Positions 33,938 through 33,970 of a stretch of DNA of 33,970 bases are shown here, one piece after another. The position numbers and the translations under genes are program-made. Where the stretch lies: contig JAAYVR010000149.1 of the NCBI GenBank assembly GCA_012517065.1, positions 1 to 33,970 on the forward strand, given 5' to 3'. How positions within the stretch are numbered: the first letter of the stretch is position 1; each line of letters starts with the position of its first letter. The stretch is from Verrucomicrobiota bacterium. Its GTDB lineage: Bacteria > Verrucomicrobiota > Verrucomicrobiia > Limisphaerales > J093. The notes beneath the pieces are model-generated. The model saw only the letters and a program-made list of their open reading frames with translations, did no database searches and had not been told where the DNA came from.

Positions 33938-33963
33938 AACGTGCCTGGAACCATATCCGCATG
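33938..33963 (+). repeat. REP-like element at the right edge
   Basis: The sequence AACGTGCCTGGAACCATATC, followed by CGCATGAC, preserves GTGCCTGG and CCATAT of the 12.6-kb units, with A for C in the core. The window ends 7 nt later, so the unit may be longer. Confidence 0.55.
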
Positions 33964-33970
33964 ACACCGA

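Overview
The window looks like a chromosomal segment of a verrucomicrobial bacterium, most likely a Limisphaerales/Pedosphaera-type lineage. This is inferred from the gene families: a HEAT-repeat/DUF1080 fusion, a Tat-exported Gfo/Idh/MocA oxidoreductase, a DUF5009 membrane protein, a secreted GH127, and a giant secreted WD40 protein ending in an FYRVR-type tail. No rRNA or marker gene is present to prove the assignment. No tRNA, rRNA, CRISPR array or intact transposase was seen.

Layout. (1) 343-5068: F-type ATP synthase genes atpB-E-F-H-A-G, tightly packed on the + strand. The operon stops after gamma. atpD (beta) and atpC (epsilon) are not in the window, and galT (5240-6259) follows instead. 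(2) 6294-12490: mostly minus-strand genes for a GYF_2/DUF4339 membrane protein, a glycerate kinase, an MMPL/RND exporter of the HpnN type, and YebC. A possible 72-aa membrane peptide lies on the + strand. (3) 12810-18861: + strand carbohydrate cluster with a GH127 beta-L-arabinofuranosidase-like enzyme, an Asp-box sialidase-like propeller (the two overlap in a GTGA), a DUF2959 lipoprotein and a secreted alpha/alpha-barrel protein. (4) 18862-21609: a scarred accessory island. It holds a minus-strand remnant resembling group II intron domains V/VI, interrupted by a 20-nt palindrome. Next come an apparently intact EVE-domain/PD-(D/E)XK-like nuclease fusion, an acidic ORF fragment, and the wrecks of a RhuM/Fic gene and a type I restriction HsdR gene, both with internal deletions. 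(5) 21748-29555: minus-strand alpha-L-rhamnosidase (GH78), a 21-blade WD40 protein, and a DUF5009/NagX-like acyltransferase. (6) 29764-33668: + strand Gfo/Idh/MocA oxidoreductase followed by the HEAT + DUF1080 (3-keto-glycoside hydrolase-like) protein, which fit together as a 3-keto-sugar pathway.

Functionally, regions 3, 5 and 6 suggest an organism living on plant-type glycans (arabinofuranosides, rhamnosides, disaccharides), with the enzymes carrying export signals. Region 4 is a decayed defence locus in which only the EVE-nuclease gene seems to have escaped mutation.

A dispersed REP-like repeat with core GAGCCTGGCAC and a downstream TAT occurs about ten times, only between genes, singly and in tandem groups (7.5, 12.6 and 28.0 kb). 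No cognate REP-associated transposase is in the window. This repeat family and the EVE-nuclease island are the most interesting unexplained elements.
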